A stretch of DNA of 64,000 nt, taken from Lunularia cruciata (Eukaryota; Streptophyta; Marchantiopsida; Lunulariales; Lunulariaceae). Location of the stretch: NCBI GenBank assembly GCA_948567375.1, contig OX419755.1, positions 5,771,001 to 5,835,000 on the forward strand. Direction: 5' to 3'. The notes beneath the pieces were generated by a model, which saw nothing but the letters and a program-made list of their open reading frames with translations, made no database searches and was not told the origin of the DNA. Shown in pieces: positions 59,636 through 64,000 of this stretch (positions are counted from its first letter, which is position 1; each line of letters starts with the position of its first letter). The translations under genes and the position numbers were made by a program.

Positions 59636-62600
59636 TCTAAGCAACAAGGAGGTGAGACTTGGCTTGTTGGAGACATTGAGATATAGTGGTCAAGAATGTG
59701 GAAGTATGAGGAACCTGAGAGGGAGGGGGAGCAAGAAGAGAATCTGGAACAAGCGGATCTTGGCCAAAATTGAGAAAGAAGGGAGAAAATTGGTGCTTGC
59801 CTGTTTGGAATTGTTGTAGGCAAATTTTGCAATTGCAAGACATTCATCCCAGTTGGTATGGTGGACATTGACAAAGGCCCACAACATATCCTCCAATGTA
59901 CAATTTGCGTGTTCGGTTTGTCCATCAGTTTGAGGATGATAGGCCATGGACAAAGCAAGCTTGGTACCAAGTATTTAGAAGAGTGCTTTCCAAAACTTCC
60001 CGGTAAATCGAGGATCACGGTCGGAGATGTGTACATGTGGCATCCCATGATGCTTGAAGATATTGTTGAAGTAGATTTGTGCTAAGGTTGGAGCATCCAC
60101 GGTATCATAGGTTTGTGCCAAGTGGATTAGCTTATTAAGCTTATCCACAAACACCACAATTGCGGTGTGTCCTTGTTTTGTCTTTGGCAAGGATGTGATG
60201 AGATCTAAGCTCACATGCTCCCAACGAGCGGATGGAGTGGCGAGTGGTTGAAGGAGTCCACTCGGCTTTTGGTTGCTGGCCTTGTTACGTTGGTAACTCT
60301 CACATGATTGGACAAAGTCTCGAACATCTCGTGTCATGTTGGGCCACCGCCATTGGCATTGGAGGGTGCCCAAGGTCTTGTCCACTCCCATGTGACCAGC
60401 TATTGGTAAATCATGGGCTTCTTGAAGGCACACAAGTCAAAGATCACCTTTGGTTGGAACATAGATCTGGTCTGCATGGAATAAAAAGCCTTCCTTGAAG
60501 GAGAACGTGTTGTACTCCTTGTCGCATGCTGTCAGACGACCGCGTACCATTTGGAAGAAGGGATCTTGTTGTAGAGCTGACTGAAACTCATTATGGACCT
60601 TAAGGTCAATGGACACCGTTGTAATTGCCGCCGTGATGAGAGGAAGAGCCTTCAAATTAGGTTGTCGTGATAGAGCATCAGGGATGACAAAGAACCAACC
60701 TGGTTTGTACTCAAGTTTGATGTCAAACAATTGGAGTTGCTCTTCCCATCGATGATGCCAACTCTTCATGTGCTCCAAGTGTAAGGTCTACAACAATGTG
60801 ATCAGTTTGCATGATCACTTGTTTCCCCAAGAGATAATGCTTCCATACCTTGGTGTGATATACCATTGCAACTTGTTCTTGATCTCAAGAAGAGTAATTT
60901 CTTTCAGTTGTATATAGTCGGCAAGACACAAAGGCAATAGGATGTAGTCCATCTGGAAATTCTTGTTGCAACACAACTCCAATTGCAAAGTTAGAAGCAT
61001 CAAAATCAACCACACAAGGTAGTTGAGGATCATATGGTTGAAGAATGGGTCTTGAAGACACCATATGCTTTAACTTCTAGAATGCTTCTTCATGCTTGGT
61101 GGTCCACTAGAAGCTCGAGTTCTTTCCCAAGAGGTCAGTCAATGGTGTAGCCATGTGAGCATAATAGTGGATGAACCATTGAATGCTTGTACTTCTCTAG
61201 CATCCTTCAGGGTAGGCCAATCAATAATGGCCTTGATCTTCTCTTCTTCCATCTTGATCCCCTTTGATGAGATCTTATGACCCAAGAAGGTAACCTCCTT
61301 CTGCCAAAAAGCACACTTTGACTTCTTGTAGTAAAATTTCCACTGTCGTAGTAGTCTTAGGACTTCTTGCACATAATTCATATGTTCTGCCTCTGTACTG
61401 TTATAGATTAGGATATCATCTAAGAACACCACCACGGACCGATCCAATAGTCTCTCCAACACACGATGCATATGATCCATGAAGATTGTTCGAGCATTAA
61501 TGAGTCCAAAAAGTAGAACTCTCCACTCAAAATGTCCATACCTTGTGCAAAAGGCAGTCTTTTGCACGTCATCTCCTTCAATAGGAATTTGCCAATAACC
61601 ACTACGAAGATCCAACTTGGAAAAGTAGCGTGCTCCACTTAGTTGATCAAGCAGATCATTGATCTGAGGCAAGGGATATGCATTCTTCACGGTTTGCTTA
61701 TTGAGTCCACAATAATCAATACCGAAATGAAGTCCTCCATCCTTCTTTGGAACAAATAGTACCGGTGCTCCCCAAGGAGAGGTACTATATCGTATGGAAT
61801 CCTTCTCCAACAACTCTGTAAGTGTTATTCGCAACTCCTCCAACTCCTTTGGTGAGAGCCAATAGATTGGCCTACTCATTGGAGTACTCCTTGGCAATAA
61901 CTCAATCTTGAAGGGCATACCTTGATCGGAGGGTAATCCCTTTGGCAGATCATCCGAAAATACATCTGTGAATTCTTGAACTATCCGATCAACCATTGCT
62001 TGATGAGGCTCTTGGCCCTCCTCAGATTGTTCTTGTGCAATCGGGTTGACCCACACCACAAATACATACTTATCTTCCTCCAAAGCTTGCTCTATGGCCG
62101 TTTCATTAACAAACTTCCCTTCCAAGGACTCATCTCTCTTCCAAGCTTGCTCCATGGTTGCCTTCTTGGAAAACTTCCCAGCTTGGGACTCATCTCCCTT
62201 CCAGATTTGCTCTATGGCTACCTTCTCAACAAACTTCCCATCTTGGGACTGGCTATTCTTAGACGTCTTACTCAAAGGTGCCAGACAACCTAATCAAAAA
62301 TTTCTACCTTGGTGTTGTACTTGAATTTGTGGTCGGGTCCAATCAAATTGAACCTTATGACGTTCAAGCCAAGGTAGACCCAGAATGATATCATAGTGTA
62401 GAGGTGCCACTACAAACCTCATACACTCCAAATACTCCTTCCCAATCTTGAAGGTAATAGGATGCGAGGTGCAGAATGCAGAACCCTTTCTACCATCTGC
62501 CATTATCAAACTACTTCCAAACACAAGCTTGATAGGAATATCTAATTCCTTTGCTACTTGCATAGACATGCAATTCTCTGAACTTCTAGAATCAACCAAA

Positions 62601-62686
62601 ATCTTACAACCTTGATTAGATATCGTACCTTGCAAGTGAAGGAAACTTGCATAGGTCAAGCCTTCAATCCCTTTGGAACTAATCAA
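59636..62686 (-). pseudogene. Chromovirus-B pol: protease, RT, RNase H, integrase
   Basis: As in copy A: protease 62294-62686 (DSR in place of DSG), RT 61139-62275, RNase H within 60437-61136, integrase 59636-60433. Here the protease-RT linker and RT form one open frame of 378 codons, because the TAG of copy A is a sense codon. The stop inside the integrase is shared with A, so this copy is also inactive unless read through. Confidence 0.85.
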
Positions 62687-62755
62687 GCTCCCAATAAGTG
62701 GCTCAAAATCTACTATTGGGATTCTTTGTTTCCTTGATCATTCTATTCCACAAAC

Positions 62756-63603
62756 TCCATCTGGGCAACTTGTCAAGGTCGCCTATTCCTAAGTGGACAT
62801 TTAGCAATGCGATGTCCAACTTGGCGACAATAAAAGCAACCTCCATTTTGTCGTAATCTTTCTCTAATGCTGTACCAAGTGGTCTTCATTGGATAGCATC
62901 AATCTCTATTGGTACAGGTTCTTCCACTTGTGTGTAGTGTATTGATAGGCTTTGTGTAGGTTGAGGTCGAGACCAAGGAATCAAAATGCTCAGCCGATTG
63001 CATGGCTTCTTCTACATTTTGTGGCTCCCGCATGGTCACATGCAATTTGGTTTGTGACTTCAATCCTCACACAAATCGATCTAGAACTTCACCTTCTTGG
63101 ATATATAGGATTTGCATGATGATATTTTGAAATTGTGTGATGTAGCTTCTCATTGAGCCAATCTGCCTCAACTCTGCCAATTTATCTCGTGCGGCTCGAG
63201 TGGCATTTATAGTTTAAAATTGACCAAGTATTGTATATTTGATTTCTGCCCATGTCAAAATTGGTGTAACAATTTGTCCTTCAGCTCTTTTTACTCGGAA
63301 TTACCACCAAAGTTTTTCCATGCCATCCAATTGGCTAGAAGTCAAGAGAATTTGTTTCCGTTCGTCTTGAAGATTGGTGGCTTCAAAGTAATGTTCGTAG
63401 TCAAACATAGAATTCTCCACTGTGCCTAAAAGATTCTTGCCTTCAAACACCTTAGGTTTTGGAAATCAAATGTGATCTTCTCCATCTCGAATCGGCGCTC
63501 TGTCTATCTGTTCTCGTCGTTGCTGGTCTCGTTCATCCAACAATCAAGTAAAATGCTCGATTTGTTGTTGCATTGCAAGGATAACATCTGGTATTGCCGC
63601 CAT
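62756..63603 (-). pseudogene. Chromovirus-B gag
   Basis: Counterpart of 33600-34447, with the same start (MAAIPDV), same knuckle (CFYCRQVGHRIAKC) and the same shared stops. One additional change at about 63216 creates another stop in the Gag core frame (a CAA codon read as TAA). Confidence 0.7.
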
Positions 63604-64000
63604 CACTACTACTCTATTCCACTACCCTCAATTTATCTAGTTGATTAACACATAGATACAACACGTCCACCATTCTCCATAAGTTACAACTGGAAGTATC
63701 AAGGGTTCCTCTGACACGGTGATCATATATAGAAAATTCTGCCCAAAGCACGAGGTGATGAATTGTGTGAAATGATGCTTTGGTAATATCTGGACATGAA
63801 AGTCCCAATGGTTTGGCGGAAGTGGATTTGGTGATCCATAAATTCTATCCATCCCATTCTTGCTCAGATACCAATGTAAAAGACCGAAATCACAGAGAGA
63901 AATAGGAGAATGGAAACTCACATTGGGACACTTGAATGAAGGAAAACTCCGAATGCCTAGCATGAGGTTTGGCTTTGGTATTTATAGGTAACATACAAGA

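Larger units (their letters stand above)
57865..64000 (+). repeat. Start of tandem array unit 3
   Basis: Repeats the order at 28709-34844 with very few substitutions: MULE fragment, gypsy LTR, chromovirus. Runs off the window end. Confidence 0.85.
58707..64000 (-). mobile_element. Chromovirus-B (second copy, cut by window end)
   Basis: Same insertion as chromovirus-A, offset by 29,156 bp, with roughly 0.3 per cent differences by eye. 3' LTR is 58707-59114; primer site 63862-63873; the 5' LTR starts at 63875 and is incomplete. Confidence 0.9.

Noticed and set aside
1-64000. tRNA or rRNA genes
   Set aside because: None recognised by eye; a tRNA scan would be needed to exclude them fully.

Overview
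The window looks like nuclear DNA of a bryophyte, most probably a liverwort. It has spliced genes, Ty3/gypsy and Mutator-like elements, and two resistance genes of the alpha/beta-hydrolase-NB-ARC-LRR (HNL) class, which as far as I know is described mainly from liverworts and relatives. The species cannot be fixed from the sequence.

Layout. 2.2-11.6 kb holds a complete-looking FANCM DNA-repair helicase gene in 22 recognisable exons, missing only a short first exon. One of its introns has the marks of a minor-spliceosome AT-AC intron. 13.8-15.6 kb is a decayed Mutator-like element (MULE-1) with both terminal inverted repeats. From its middle (about 14.81 kb) onward the window is a head-to-tail array. 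Unit 1 (14.81-28.71 kb) carries HNL-A, unit 2 (28.71-57.86 kb) carries HNL-B, and unit 3 starts at 57.86 kb and runs off the window. Each unit starts inside a MULE fragment.

Units 2 and 3 are inflated by a nested set of retrotransposons. A large Ty3/gypsy element (29.23-44.75 kb) sits in the MULE, and a smaller chromovirus (29.55-35.13 kb, minus strand) sits in an LTR of that element. The same nest begins again at 58.39 kb.

The most unusual content is in the large gypsy element. Between protease and reverse transcriptase it carries a DNMT3-like cytosine-5 DNA methyltransferase domain, and after the integrase a C4HC3 PHD finger. This copy is broken by stops and at least one frame change, but the domain order is readable: Gag(CCHC)-PR-DNMT-RT-RH-IN-PHD. 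The chromovirus LTR carries palindromic GAA/TTC arrays that match heat-shock elements, upstream of a TATAAATA box.

HNL-A and HNL-B differ by several per cent, most in the LRR. From about 26.1 kb (55.25 kb in the second copy) rightward the two units become almost identical. This fits a recent unequal crossover in the HNL 3' flank, and it predicts a third HNL gene, nearly identical to HNL-B, about 29 kb downstream of HNL-B.
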